Shown: positions 36,845 to 45,373 of the stretch, piece after piece
Position numbering within the stretch: the first letter of the stretch is position 1
How the letters are laid out: the number at the start of each line of letters is the position of its first letter
Assembly (NCBI RefSeq): GCF_014656395.1
Contig: NZ_BNCI01000002.1
Location: 558,001-622,000, forward strand
Origin: Kordiimonas sediminis
Lineage (GTDB): Bacteria > Pseudomonadota > Alphaproteobacteria > Sphingomonadales > Kordiimonadaceae
Reading direction: 5' to 3'
Length of the DNA stretch: 64,000 nt
Position numbers and translations under genes: made by a program
Notes under the pieces: generated by a model
Databases searched by the model: none
What the model was told of the DNA's origin: nothing
The model's input: only the letters and a program-made list of their open reading frames with translations

Positions 36845-37194
36845 TATTTTGTCCCTGAATATGCCTTTGTAGATACGGCTTTTATTCATGAACTTTGACG
36901 CAGAGTGGATGTAATTGTCAAATTTATGCGTGCGTGAGTTGAAAAAAGAAATCCTGAAAAAGTTGACCTGAAAGCATAGACTACTCGTAGAGGGAGTTTC
37001 CATTTGCGCAGTGATACTATTTTAGGAAGAGTATTATTCTATTATTAGTTTATTAATAATTTCATCCTATTAATATTGTGCCGTGTATTTTTGCGAAAAT
37101 ACGTGGGGGGATGTTCTGATTACCATTTTTAATACTTTAAATGCTACTTATTGAATGCATTATGTATTCATTCTGTGAGGGGGAGTATCTGCCA
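36845..37194. promoter_or_regulatory. 350-base divergent region between fhs and the PAS gene
   Basis: No supported gene. A TTTGAC-N17-GTCAAA inverted arrangement at 36894-36922 includes TTGACA on the minus strand, a possible fhs -35. A 7-6-7 palindrome ATTATTA-gtttat-TAATAAT lies at 37041-37060 in an A+T-rich stretch and may be an operator of the PAS/chemoreceptor genes. Neither was tested. Confidence 0.4.
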
Positions 37195-37722
37195 GTGAGC
37201 AAGTATTCGATACAACCAACTGGTGTTGAGAGACATTTTTCTGCTGATGAGTTTATTGTCAGTAAAACCAATCTAAAGGGGCATATCACTTATGTGAATA
37301 AGCTCTTTATGGACATCGCGGACTACACGGAAGAAGATTGCCTGGGCAAACCTCATAGTGTCATTCGCCACCCGGATATGCCTCGGGCTATTTTCCATAT
37401 GTTGTGGGAAGCGATTCAGGCGAAAAAAGAGATATTTGCCTACGTGGTGAATATGGCCAAAAACGGAGATCATTACTGGGTTTTGGCGCATGTTACCCCT
37501 AGCTATGACGCAGACATGCAGCATATTGGGTACCATTCAAATCGTCGGGTTCCTGCGCCTAAGGCTTTGGACTTCATCCGGCCACTTTATCAGGAATTAA
37601 AATCGCTGGAAGACTCGTTTGCCAACCGTAAGGAGGGCATGGAGGCTTCTTTAAATCTGCTTGAAGAGACATTGGAATCAAAGGGGGTTAAGTATGACGA
37701 GTTTATATTCTCCATCGGATAG
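37195..37722 (+). CDS. PAS-domain (Aer-like) sensor protein
   Basis: A ~175-residue protein that is one PAS domain, with the Aer-type motifs [17 protein letters not shown] and [13 protein letters not shown], followed by a helical segment (~150-175). Aer PAS domains bind FAD and sense redox state or oxygen. No membrane segment. The GTG at 37195 has GAGGGGGA about ten bases upstream; in-frame ATGs at 37141/37162 would only add an unsupported N terminus. It overlaps the start of the chemoreceptor gene by 29 bases, so together they resemble a two-gene split Aer. Confidence 0.75.
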   Translation: MSKYSIQPTGVERHFSADEFIVSKTNLKGHITYVNKLFMDIADYTEEDCLGKPHSVIRHPDMPRAIFHMLWEAIQAKKEIFAYVVNMAKNGDHYWVLAHVTPSYDADMQHIGYHSNRRVPAPKALDFIRPLYQELKSLEDSFANRKEGMEASLNLLEETLESKGVKYDEFIFSIG

Positions 37723-38884
37723 TGATGCATTGCCTATCCGAACTGAAGAAAGTACAGCAGGATTATCCCATTCAGAATTATCAAGGGTTATGGCAGCGTG
37801 CCGGGCCATTCGGAAGGGTGATCTTGAGGCCAGGCTTGATGGACGTGATTTTAATAGTAGTCCGGAGGCAGAGGATTTTGCGCACGCTTTGAATGATGTG
37901 TTTGACGTGATTGATGCATTCTCTCGTGAAGTAAGTGCATCGCTTGAATATGTTAAAGATGGCCAATATTTTCGAAGAATTCGCTACGGCGGCATGCAGG
38001 GAGAGTTTCGTAGGTATGCCGTTAGCGTAAATGAGGCTGTTGCTGAAATGGGCGTGAAAACAGCCGAATTCAAAGACATGACAACAAACATTGCACAGGA
38101 CATGCGGGCAATGATTGATGATGTTGCGGCTGTCTCTGCGCCGGTAACGCAGGTTACGTCTGCAGCCCAGCAAACACAACAAGACTGTCACCGTACTGCG
38201 CAGTCGGCAACTGAAACTTCTATGAAGTTACAGTCTGTTGCGGGTGCGACGGAGGAGCTTTCTTCAACGATTAGACAAGTTCGTGACGAGACCTCACGGT
38301 CACAGTCTGTGGTAGAGGGTGCTGCGTCAAAACTGGTTCAGATTCATACAGAGGCTGAAGCACTGAATAATCTGACGGCACGGATCGAAAATGTACTGAA
38401 AATGATCACAGACATTGCCAAAAAGACGAACCTGTTGGCACTGAATGCAACGATTGAAGCTGCCCGTGCCGGAGAGGCAGGGCGCGGGTTTGCTGTAGTG
38501 GCAGGGGAGGTTAAGGGGCTAGCCGGTCAAACCGCCGATGCAACGGACGAAATCACATCAAGTGTGCAGGAAATTAGAGAGGCGATGGGTAGGACATTGA
38601 GCGCCATTCAAGAAGTGGATGCGTCCATCCATGATGTTGAGGCTATTTCCACATCTATTGCGGCATCTGTTGGCGAGCAGTCTGACGTTGTGAACGAAAT
38701 TGCAGAAAACTCTGCACGCGTGTCACAGGAAACGGATGAATTTGTCTCAACAGTTCATGGTTTGAAGGAAAAGGCGGGTGAAACTGAATCGTCCGCGATG
38801 CAGGTGGGAGCACTTGCGGAGGATTTGGCAAAACGCTCCACTGGTCTCTTAAAGGACTTAGATGCCTTTATGGCAAGACTATAA
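37694..38884 (+). CDS. soluble methyl-accepting chemotaxis protein
   Basis: A ~396-residue chemoreceptor with no membrane helices. The N-terminal ~140 residues look like HAMP-like/helical repeats ([31 protein letters not shown]). The C-terminal signalling domain has the hairpin tip [20 protein letters not shown] and [18 protein letters not shown]. It should signal through CheW/CheA, which are not in the window. The ATG at 37694 has AAGGGGG six bases upstream. Translation overlaps the PAS gene, which suggests that the PAS protein is its sensory partner. Confidence 0.85.
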   Translation: MTSLYSPSDSDALPIRTEESTAGLSHSELSRVMAACRAIRKGDLEARLDGRDFNSSPEAEDFAHALNDVFDVIDAFSREVSASLEYVKDGQYFRRIRYGGMQGEFRRYAVSVNEAVAEMGVKTAEFKDMTTNIAQDMRAMIDDVAAVSAPVTQVTSAAQQTQQDCHRTAQSATETSMKLQSVAGATEELSSTIRQVRDETSRSQSVVEGAASKLVQIHTEAEALNNLTARIENVLKMITDIAKKTNLLALNATIEAARAGEAGRGFAVVAGEVKGLAGQTADATDEITSSVQEIREAMGRTLSAIQEVDASIHDVEAISTSIAASVGEQSDVVNEIAENSARVSQETDEFVSTVHGLKEKAGETESSAMQVGALAEDLAKRSTGLLKDLDAFMARL

Positions 38885-38919
38885 GGGTAATAACAGTCTC
38901 TGACTTATCTATGAAATTG

Positions 38920-38948
38920 GGGAGTTGCAGACGTGCAGCTCCCTTTTT
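38920..38948 (+). terminator. rho-independent terminator of the chemoreceptor gene
   Basis: A 10-bp stem GGGAGTTGCA / TGCAGCTCCC with a GACG loop, followed by TTTTT, 35 bases after the stop. Confidence 0.85.
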
Positions 38949-39114
38949 ATGTCAAATTTCTGATGCTGCGGATTGCAGACCGATCAGCTACTGTTTGCAT
39001 TAACAGTTTACGGGAAAAATAATCATATGAAAGCAGCTGTAATTACCCATAGATTTTTTGTTTATAAAGCGTGCTTTCGGTTTTTTGTTCCGAAGAATCA
39101 GGGGGGAGGTTGTT

Positions 39115-39174
39115 ATGGTTTTGGACCGCCTTTTGCAGCTTAGGGAAGGCGAAAAAGAAAAAGGCCCTAGCTAA
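39115..39174 (+). CDS. possible 19-residue small protein with strong ribosome-binding site
   Basis: ATG at 39115 preceded by GGGGGGAGG with five bases of spacing, and a frame MVLDRLLQLREGEKEKGPS ending TAA at 39174. It is opposite the terminator of tRNA-Asn. The strength of the ribosome site is the only evidence; composition alone could explain it. Confidence 0.25.
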   Translation: MVLDRLLQLREGEKEKGPS

Positions 39175-39190
39175 TGTTAGCTAAGGCCTT
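39161..39190 (-). terminator. terminator of tRNA-Asn
   Basis: Stem AAGGCC-c-TAGCTAA / TTAGCTA-a-GGCCTT with a 2-base loop, followed on the minus strand by TTTTCTTTTTC, right after the tRNA 3' end at 39198. Confidence 0.8.
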
Positions 39191-39197
39191 AATTTAT

Positions 39198-39273
39198 TGG
39201 CTCCGCCTGCTGGGCTCGAACCAGCGACCCAATGATTAACAGTCATTTGCTCTACCAACTGAGCTAAGGCGGA
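39198..39273 (-). tRNA. tRNA-Asn(GTT)
   Basis: Read on the minus strand: acceptor TCCGCCT/AGGCGGA, discriminator G and an encoded CCA, D-loop AGCTCAGTTGGTAGAGC, anticodon loop CTGTTAA (anticodon GTT) and T-loop GGTTCGAGCC. All four stems pair. The length is 76 bases. Confidence 0.97.
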
Positions 39274-39889
39274 TCATCAATGTTGCCCGCTGTGTGTCGC
39301 GGACGGGGCTCTTTATACTCAAAATTTTCTGCCTGCCAAGTACTATTTTACATTTTTGTGTAGCTTTTGAAAAAAACTGAGATTGTTTGAGGCTTTATTC
39401 ATTTAATTATGTATATAAAACAGGTGGTTGTGTGGAATGTTGGTATGAATGAAATTCTGAAAATAATCTGATTGCTCTTTTGTTCGCGGGGTAAGTCATG
39501 GTTGTGAACCAGGTATCCAGTACCTTGTTCCTGAAGAATATTTGTCCAGGGAAAGTTGTATGGTGTTTTGTGACGGCAAGCTTAACTCTTCGCATGTGCG
39601 GCTATAACCACTGCATTTAAGATTTGTTTACGAGGTAGGTGTACACTTAGCATATGGTCACAGACCAACCCTTGTGGTCATGCAAGGCAAGCTATAAGTG
39701 CATGATTTTAGTCTGGACCTTGGTTTTTATGATACCCAATCAAGCTACTGGCGTGATCTTTTTGCAGATGAGAGTAAACAAAGTTAAAAAAATCATCAGT
39801 TTCCAAAGAGCATGGGCTTGTAATTATTTGGAATTCAGGCTTAATATCTAACTGGTTAATGTTGATCCATTTTATGGTCAGGGGGCTTA
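39274..39889. other. 616-base region without a supported gene, upstream of divK
   Basis: Only short frames occur here (for example 39654-39851, 65 codons, no ribosome site), and neither strand gives a protein with recognisable features. A promoter for tRNA-Asn (minus) and for divK-pleD (plus) must lie within it. No TTAA-N7-TTAA box was seen; TTAA with 11 bases spacing (39841) is not a match. Confidence 0.6.
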
Positions 39890-40255
39890 ATGAGCAAAAA
39901 AATCCTAATCGTTGAAGACAACGAGCTGAATATGAAACTGTTTTGCGACCTTTTGGAAGCGCATCAGTATGAAACTATTCAGACCAAGGACGGCATGGCT
40001 GCGCTTGACCTTGCGCGCGAACATTCTCCGGATTTGATTCTGATGGATATTCAGTTGCCAGAGGTGTCAGGCCTTGAAGTAACCAAATGGCTCAAAGAGG
40101 ATGAAGATTTACGGTCTATTCCTGTCGTTGCGGTTACTGCTTTTGCCATGAAGGGTGACGAAGAAAAGATCAGAGAAGGCGGGTGTGAAGCATATATCGC
40201 CAAGCCAATCTCGGTCGGTCACTTTTTGGAGACCGTTAAGCAGTTTGCAGGATAA
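39890..40255 (+). CDS. divK: single-domain response regulator DivK
   Basis: A 121-residue receiver alone: the acidic pair in [13 protein letters not shown], the phospho-Asp in [13 protein letters not shown], the Thr/Ala in [15 protein letters not shown] and the Lys in YIAKPISV. It matches DivK, the cell-cycle regulator acting with PleC/DivJ. It is followed six bases later by pleD, the classical alphaproteobacterial pair. Confidence 0.92.
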   Translation: MSKKILIVEDNELNMKLFCDLLEAHQYETIQTKDGMAALDLAREHSPDLILMDIQLPEVSGLEVTKWLKEDEDLRSIPVVAVTAFAMKGDEEKIREGGCEAYIAKPISVGHFLETVKQFAG

Positions 40256-40261
40256 TTCTGT

Positions 40262-41653
40262 ATGACAGCCCGTGTACTAGTTGTTGATGACGTTCCACCA
40301 AACGTCAAATTACTCGAAGCCAAGCTCACCAGTGAATATTTCGACGTATTGACAGCCTACAGCGGCCCAGAGGCGCTGGAGGTGATTAGTCGTGAACATC
40401 CTGACATTGTGCTTCTGGATGTAATGATGCCTGGTATGGATGGGTTTGAAGTGTGTCGCAGAATCAAAAGCGATAAGGCTACCTCCCATATTCCTGTGGT
40501 GATGGTAACGGCACTTGATCAGCCTTCTGACAGGGTGGCAGGCCTTGAGGCTGGTGCAGACGACTTTCTAACCAAGCCGGTTCAGGACTTGGCGCTATTT
40601 GCTCGTGTGAAGTCGCTTGTGCGCCTTAAAGTCATGATGGATGAGTTGAGAAACAGGGAAGCGACTGGCAGCAATCTAGGCTGGGAAGGTGATGAGGAAG
40701 AAGAGCTTCTGGATGCGCCTTCTGATGGTAATATCCTGATCGTCGACGAACAGGAGCGCGTGATGGAGCGTATTGCCCGCGCGCTGGACGGTATCGGTGA
40801 CCTGACGTTTCTGGGTGCAAATAGTGAAGAAGGCGAAGATATCGCCGAGAAGGCTAGGGAAAAGAATTTTGATCTAATCATTGTGTCGCTGACAATGCGG
40901 TCCATTGACGGCCTGCGTGTTTGTTCACGCCTACGCAGTTTTGAAGAAACCCGCCACGTTCCTATCCTGGTTATGGTGGATGACGGCAATACGCGCTTGC
41001 TTGTTCGTGCCATGGAAATGGGTGTGAATGATTATGTGGTCCGCCCTGTGGACCGGATGGAGTTTCTCGCACGGGTTAAAACGCAGTTGCGCCGGAAACG
41101 CTATGCCGACAAGCTCTGGGAAAATTTCCATATGAGCATGCAGCTTGCGACTACCGATGCTGTGACAGGTCTTTATAACCGTCATTATCTGACCTCGCAT
41201 ATGGACACCCAGATTGCCTCAAGCCGCCAGAAGGAAAAACCATTGGCGGTGATGATGATGGATATCGACTTCTTCAAGAAGGTGAATGACCAGCATGGCC
41301 ATGCAGTAGGGGATCGTGTGCTGAAAGAGTTTGCAGACCGGATTGCTAAGAATATTCGGGGTGTTGACCTTGCTGCCCGATACGGTGGGGAAGAATTCGT
41401 CGTCATGATGCCTGATACGGCTATGGACTGGGCCAGCATGATTGCAGAACGCTTGCGTCAGGAAGTCTGTGACAATCCCTTTGATGTTAATGCGTCAGAA
41501 GGTCCCTTGAGCGTGACGGTCTCTATCGGGGTTGCTGTCAGTCATGGGCAGTATACCTCTGCGCAGTTGATTGAACGCGCTGACAAGGCTTTGTATGAAG
41601 CGAAGGAAACGGGCCGGAATAAGGTTGTTTTGGCAGAAGACGCTGACGCCTGA
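40262..41653 (+). CDS. pleD: diguanylate cyclase PleD
   Basis: A 463-residue REC-REC-GGDEF protein. The first receiver is intact (VVDDVPPN; VLLDVMMPGMDG). In the second, DLIIVSLTMRS has Ser where the phospho-Asp should be, so it is an adaptor, as in the PleD family. The GGDEF domain has YGGEEFVVMMP, and RGVD five residues before it forms the inhibitory RxxD site. It makes cyclic di-GMP upon phosphorylation. Co-transcribed with divK. Confidence 0.93.
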   Translation: MTARVLVVDDVPPNVKLLEAKLTSEYFDVLTAYSGPEALEVISREHPDIVLLDVMMPGMDGFEVCRRIKSDKATSHIPVVMVTALDQPSDRVAGLEAGADDFLTKPVQDLALFARVKSLVRLKVMMDELRNREATGSNLGWEGDEEEELLDAPSDGNILIVDEQERVMERIARALDGIGDLTFLGANSEEGEDIAEKAREKNFDLIIVSLTMRSIDGLRVCSRLRSFEETRHVPILVMVDDGNTRLLVRAMEMGVNDYVVRPVDRMEFLARVKTQLRRKRYADKLWENFHMSMQLATTDAVTGLYNRHYLTSHMDTQIASSRQKEKPLAVMMMDIDFFKKVNDQHGHAVGDRVLKEFADRIAKNIRGVDLAARYGGEEFVVMMPDTAMDWASMIAERLRQEVCDNPFDVNASEGPLSVTVSIGVAVSHGQYTSAQLIERADKALYEAKETGRNKVVLAEDADA

Positions 41654-41786
41654 TCCTGTCACCTTTGTGCAGCTAGTGCGCAGCTTCACCACTATTATCC
41701 ACAATTGAATAATTAATTGCATCCTGCTCATTCGCAGGTGCAGCGTAATTTTATGTGCGGTTGGGGTGGTCTATTGCCCACAAAAG

Positions 41787-41819
41787 AAAACACCGTCAAC
41801 AATATGCTGACGGTGTTTT
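41787..41819 (-). terminator. rho-independent terminator of rpmG
   Basis: A 12-bp stem AAAACACCGTCA / TGACGGTGTTTT with a 9-base loop; CTTTTG follows on the minus strand. It lies 24 bases after the rpmG stop. Confidence 0.85.
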
Positions 41820-41843
41820 CGAAATTCGATAAGAAGATAAATC

Positions 41844-42011
41844 TTACTTGATTTTTGCTTCTTTGAATTCAACGTGTTTACGTACAACTGGGTCATACTT
41901 GCGCTTGACCATTTTCTCAGTCATAGTCCGCGGATTTTTCTTGGTTACGTAATAGTAGCCGGTGTCCGCGGTGCTCACCAACTTGATTTTAATTGCGGCT
42001 GGTTTTGCCAT
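41844..42011 (-). CDS. rpmG: 50S ribosomal protein L33
   Basis: A 55-residue basic protein, [20 protein letters not shown] with [19 protein letters not shown], that is the L33 family pattern without the zinc-binding cysteines. The ATG at 42011 has GGTGGAG about nine bases upstream; the longer frame to 42104 is a fusion artefact. It is followed by its own terminator. Confidence 0.95.
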   Translation of the reverse strand: MAKPAAIKIKLVSTADTGYYYVTKKNPRTMTEKMVKRKYDPVVRKHVEFKEAKIK

Positions 42012-42210
42012 TGTTTTCACTCCACCAAGGAATTCATACCATCGGTCTACAAAAAAGATGACCTGTTCGAGCGCGCAAAATACCTTTCCCTCGGCATAAG
42101 TCAAGGCTGATTTGCAGCTAGCAATAAATAATTTGATGTTTTATACCAATCTTAAAGGTGATCGGATGGAAAACCCCTCTGATAAAGATAGTAAAAAGGA
42201 ATAACGTCCT

Positions 42211-42972
42211 ATGATGGATGATGAGTTTCTGGATCAGTTACGCAATGAAGCAATTGATACAGTCGAGGATAAGCTGGGTACACTGAACACTGCTATAGAC
42301 AGTGCGATTGAAGGCAGTTTGACAGGCGCAGATTTGAATGCTGCCTTGAAGATCGAAGCACGATCATTGAAGTCGGCGGTATCAAGTTTTGATATGAAAG
42401 CACTCGCAGCCGTTTGTCACCGGTTTGAGGATTATATTTTCGATATCAAAGAGTTCACGCCGGACATCCTTAAATCAGTACAGATATATTCCGATCGCAT
42501 GTCAGACTGTCTCGAAGCATTTGTGCAGGGTCGTGCGATTGATATTAGTTTGTTGGTTAGGGAACTCCCTGCAAAGCGTGAAGGTTTTGAGGTTAGTGAT
42601 GTCACTGTCACGGATATCGAAGTGATGTTGGTCATGGAACCAGGTCTGGCTACCAAGATCGTGACAACAGAGCTGCTGGAGTGTGGCTACCGAATAATTA
42701 ACGTTGCATCCACAATGGACGCTATTCAGCTTATTCCCAGCATGCGACCAGATATGGTGATTGTGAACCGTGTGATGCCCGAACTGACTGGCATTGATTT
42801 GGTTTGTGCCTTGAAGGCTATGCCGACGACTCGGGACATACCGGTTGCGCTTATCGCTTCTGCCGATCGTGAGAACCTGGAAGATTTGCCAGCCAATGTG
42901 CCGGTATTGCGCAAAGGTAATCTATTCGGCGAAGACGTTGCCGATGTCTTTGTACAGTTGGGTATCCTGTAG
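42211..42972 (+). CDS. protein with degenerate Hpt-like and receiver-like domains
   Basis: A 253-residue protein. Residues ~1-115 are helical, and the segment EARSLKSAVSSFDMKALAAVCHRFEDY (46-72) follows the Hpt pattern, but Arg51 stands at the phospho-His position. Residues ~135-253 fold like a receiver, but Asn186 replaces the phospho-Asp in DMVIVNRVMP, and the acidic pair is Met-Glu; a Lys (VLRKGN) is kept. So both phospho-transfer positions are lost and the protein may bind rather than phosphorylate. The partner is unknown; divK-pleD lie 1.6 kb away. It is the only gene on its strand here, convergent with rnr. Confidence 0.65.
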   Translation: MMDDEFLDQLRNEAIDTVEDKLGTLNTAIDSAIEGSLTGADLNAALKIEARSLKSAVSSFDMKALAAVCHRFEDYIFDIKEFTPDILKSVQIYSDRMSDCLEAFVQGRAIDISLLVRELPAKREGFEVSDVTVTDIEVMLVMEPGLATKIVTTELLECGYRIINVASTMDAIQLIPSMRPDMVIVNRVMPELTGIDLVCALKAMPTTRDIPVALIASADRENLEDLPANVPVLRKGNLFGEDVADVFVQLGIL

Positions 42973-43000
42973 GCGTAACAGCGATTAATGGCCCTGGGTG

Positions 43001-45325
43001 CTAACGCTTTTTCTTACGGATTTTCTTATCCTGTTTCGCGTTGGTGCCGGGCCGTTTTCCACCGGTTTTATTTTTGGCCGAGCCTGCCGGTCTGCCACCT
43101 GATTTATCTGGGCGGCCACGGCGTCTGATAGGTTTCTTGACGAAATCGGGCAAGTCTCCCTGATCAGCGAGTTCCAGTCGCAGGCCACCAGTATATTCGT
43201 TGGCTTCCATTAGGCGTACATCGACTTTGTCGCCCAGCGTAAATTCCTGCCCATAATCACGCCCAACAATTGTATGGCGTGCTTCATCCAGCTCATAATA
43301 GTCAGGACCGATTGCAGAGATGGGGATCAAGCCGTCGCCTCCGGATGGCTCTATAGTTACAAACAGTCCGAACCGGGTAACGCCGGTGATGCGCCCAACA
43401 AATTGATCCCCAACATGTTCGCTAAGGTATGATGCTAGATACCGGTCTGTAGACTCTCTTTCAGCCGCCATGGCACGACGCTCGGTATCCGAGATATGCT
43501 CCCCAATTTTTTCAAGCTCGGTGATTTCTTCGTGGGTTAAGCCATCATCACCCAGTCCGAGCGCTTTTATCAAGCCACGGTGAACAATAAGATCAGCATA
43601 CCGTCTTATCGGCGATGTGAAATGTGCATATCGGGGCAGGGCTAGGCCAAAATGCCCCATATTCTCGGGAGAATAATACGCCTGCGTCTGTGTTCTTAGC
43701 ACCACTTCGTTGACCATATGCTCAAACGTTGTGTCTTTGACCTTATTCAGGATACCATTGAACAGGACGGGCTTCATGACAGCACCGCGAGTGAGTGAAA
43801 GGTCAAGAGTGCCTAAAAACTCCCTCAGGCTTTCCAGTTTCTCAAGAGAAGGCTCTTCATGCACGCGGTACATGGCGGGGACTTTGTGCTTTTCCAGCTC
43901 TTCAGCCGCAGCAACATTGGCCGCAATCATGAACTCTTCCACAATCCTGTGGGCATCAAACCTTTCCCGAAGGGTAATGGCTTTTACATTTCCGTGTTCG
44001 TCCAGCTCGATTTTACGCTCTGGTATATCCAGATCAAGTGGTTGACGCTTGCTGTGGGCCTTCATAAGGCTTTTAAAGGCACCGTGAAGTGGCTTCAGGA
44101 TGTTTTCGGTTATATCCCTAGTTTTCTCATCAGGATCGCCGTCCAGTGCCCTCTGCGTTTCCTGATAGCTGATGTTTGCATGGGACCGCATTAGGCCGCG
44201 TACAAATTTGTGCCGGGTTTTATTGCCATTTGCATCAAACCACATGTGAACAGCCATACATGCACGGTCTGCGCCTGGCATCAGACTACATAAATCAGCA
44301 GACAGGTCTTCTGGCAGCATGGGAACGACCCGATCAGGGAAGTAACAGCTGTTGCCGCGATTTTTTGCTTCTTTATCAAGAGGGGACCCCGGGCGCACAT
44401 AATGTGCAACATCGGCAATTGCCACGATAACATGCCAACCGTCAGGGTTTTTGGGGTCTGTGTCAGCTTCGGCCCAGATAGCATCGTCATGATCCCGTGC
44501 GTCAGCCGGGTCAATTGTAATCAGGGGGATATCCCGCAAATCCGTCCTGTCACCAAGCGTAACCGGTTGTGCTTTTTGTGCAGCCTTAATTACATGTTCA
44601 GGAAATTCAAACGGGATGTCGTGTGTTTTGATGGCGATCATGGAAATCGCACGCGCCGATTGCACGTCACCAAGTATCTCTGTTACGCGTGCCATTTTCG
44701 GTCCAAGCGAACGCCGTCTGGACCGCTTGATCGCTTCAGCGGATACCAAGTCACCATCATTGGCATTATGGGTATCTGAAACGGCTACAACATATTCATT
44801 ACGGTCTTTTTTACTGACAGGATGGATTCGTCCACCTTCGCTTCCTTTGCGAAATACCCCTAAAATAGTGTCTGGCGCACTTTGCAGCATTTTAATGATA
44901 TCTGCGCTATAGAGGGGCGGGTCTTTTTTAATAAGAGCTAACCGTGCCAATGCCCGGTCGCCGGGCCCCATGGCCTTCATTGTTTTTCTTTTAGGGGGTA
45001 CCAGATAAATAGTCGGTTTTTTGCCGTCTTCTGTACGGTCGACAATCTTCAAAAGCACGTCACCCTGATGATCAAGACGGTCAAATTCCACCACTGCGAC
45101 GTTCGGAAGCTGATCAGCGGAACGCAGAGCTTTTGATGGATCTTTGGCGATTTTGCCAGCATCCATCAGATCACGCAGCATTTTCTTCAGGGTGATTTTA
45201 TCGGCGCCCCGCAGACCAAATGCACGAGCTATGTCCCGCTTGGTAACCTTGCCGGGGAAGTCTCTGATAAAGTCGAGAAGTTCCTGTTCAGATGGCATGC
45301 CACCAGTTCGCGGTTTTTGAGACAC
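43001..45325 (-). CDS. rnr: ribonuclease R
   Basis: A 774-residue 3'-5' exoribonuclease. N-terminal winged-helix/cold-shock domains (~1-240), the RNB domain with the catalytic acidic stretch TIDPADARDHDDAIW (~280), an S1 domain (GRITGVTRFGLFVTI, ~630-710) and a basic Lys/Arg-rich tail. It degrades structured RNA. The GTG at 45325 has AAGGAAG eight bases upstream. It lies 48 bases after topA and is the last gene of the long minus-strand run. Confidence 0.93.
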   Translation of the reverse strand: MSQKPRTGGMPSEQELLDFIRDFPGKVTKRDIARAFGLRGADKITLKKMLRDLMDAGKIAKDPSKALRSADQLPNVAVVEFDRLDHQGDVLLKIVDRTEDGKKPTIYLVPPKRKTMKAMGPGDRALARLALIKKDPPLYSADIIKMLQSAPDTILGVFRKGSEGGRIHPVSKKDRNEYVVAVSDTHNANDGDLVSAEAIKRSRRRSLGPKMARVTEILGDVQSARAISMIAIKTHDIPFEFPEHVIKAAQKAQPVTLGDRTDLRDIPLITIDPADARDHDDAIWAEADTDPKNPDGWHVIVAIADVAHYVRPGSPLDKEAKNRGNSCYFPDRVVPMLPEDLSADLCSLMPGADRACMAVHMWFDANGNKTRHKFVRGLMRSHANISYQETQRALDGDPDEKTRDITENILKPLHGAFKSLMKAHSKRQPLDLDIPERKIELDEHGNVKAITLRERFDAHRIVEEFMIAANVAAAEELEKHKVPAMYRVHEEPSLEKLESLREFLGTLDLSLTRGAVMKPVLFNGILNKVKDTTFEHMVNEVVLRTQTQAYYSPENMGHFGLALPRYAHFTSPIRRYADLIVHRGLIKALGLGDDGLTHEEITELEKIGEHISDTERRAMAAERESTDRYLASYLSEHVGDQFVGRITGVTRFGLFVTIEPSGGDGLIPISAIGPDYYELDEARHTIVGRDYGQEFTLGDKVDVRLMEANEYTGGLRLELADQGDLPDFVKKPIRRRGRPDKSGGRPAGSAKNKTGGKRPGTNAKQDKKIRKKKR

Positions 45326-45373
45326 AGTTGTCTTCCTTTGCTAACGCCGTCTTAAAACACTAATAACGTGCGC

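Noticed and set aside
39654-39851. 65-codon frame before divK
   Set aside because: It has no ribosome site, unusual composition for a protein and no family resemblance.
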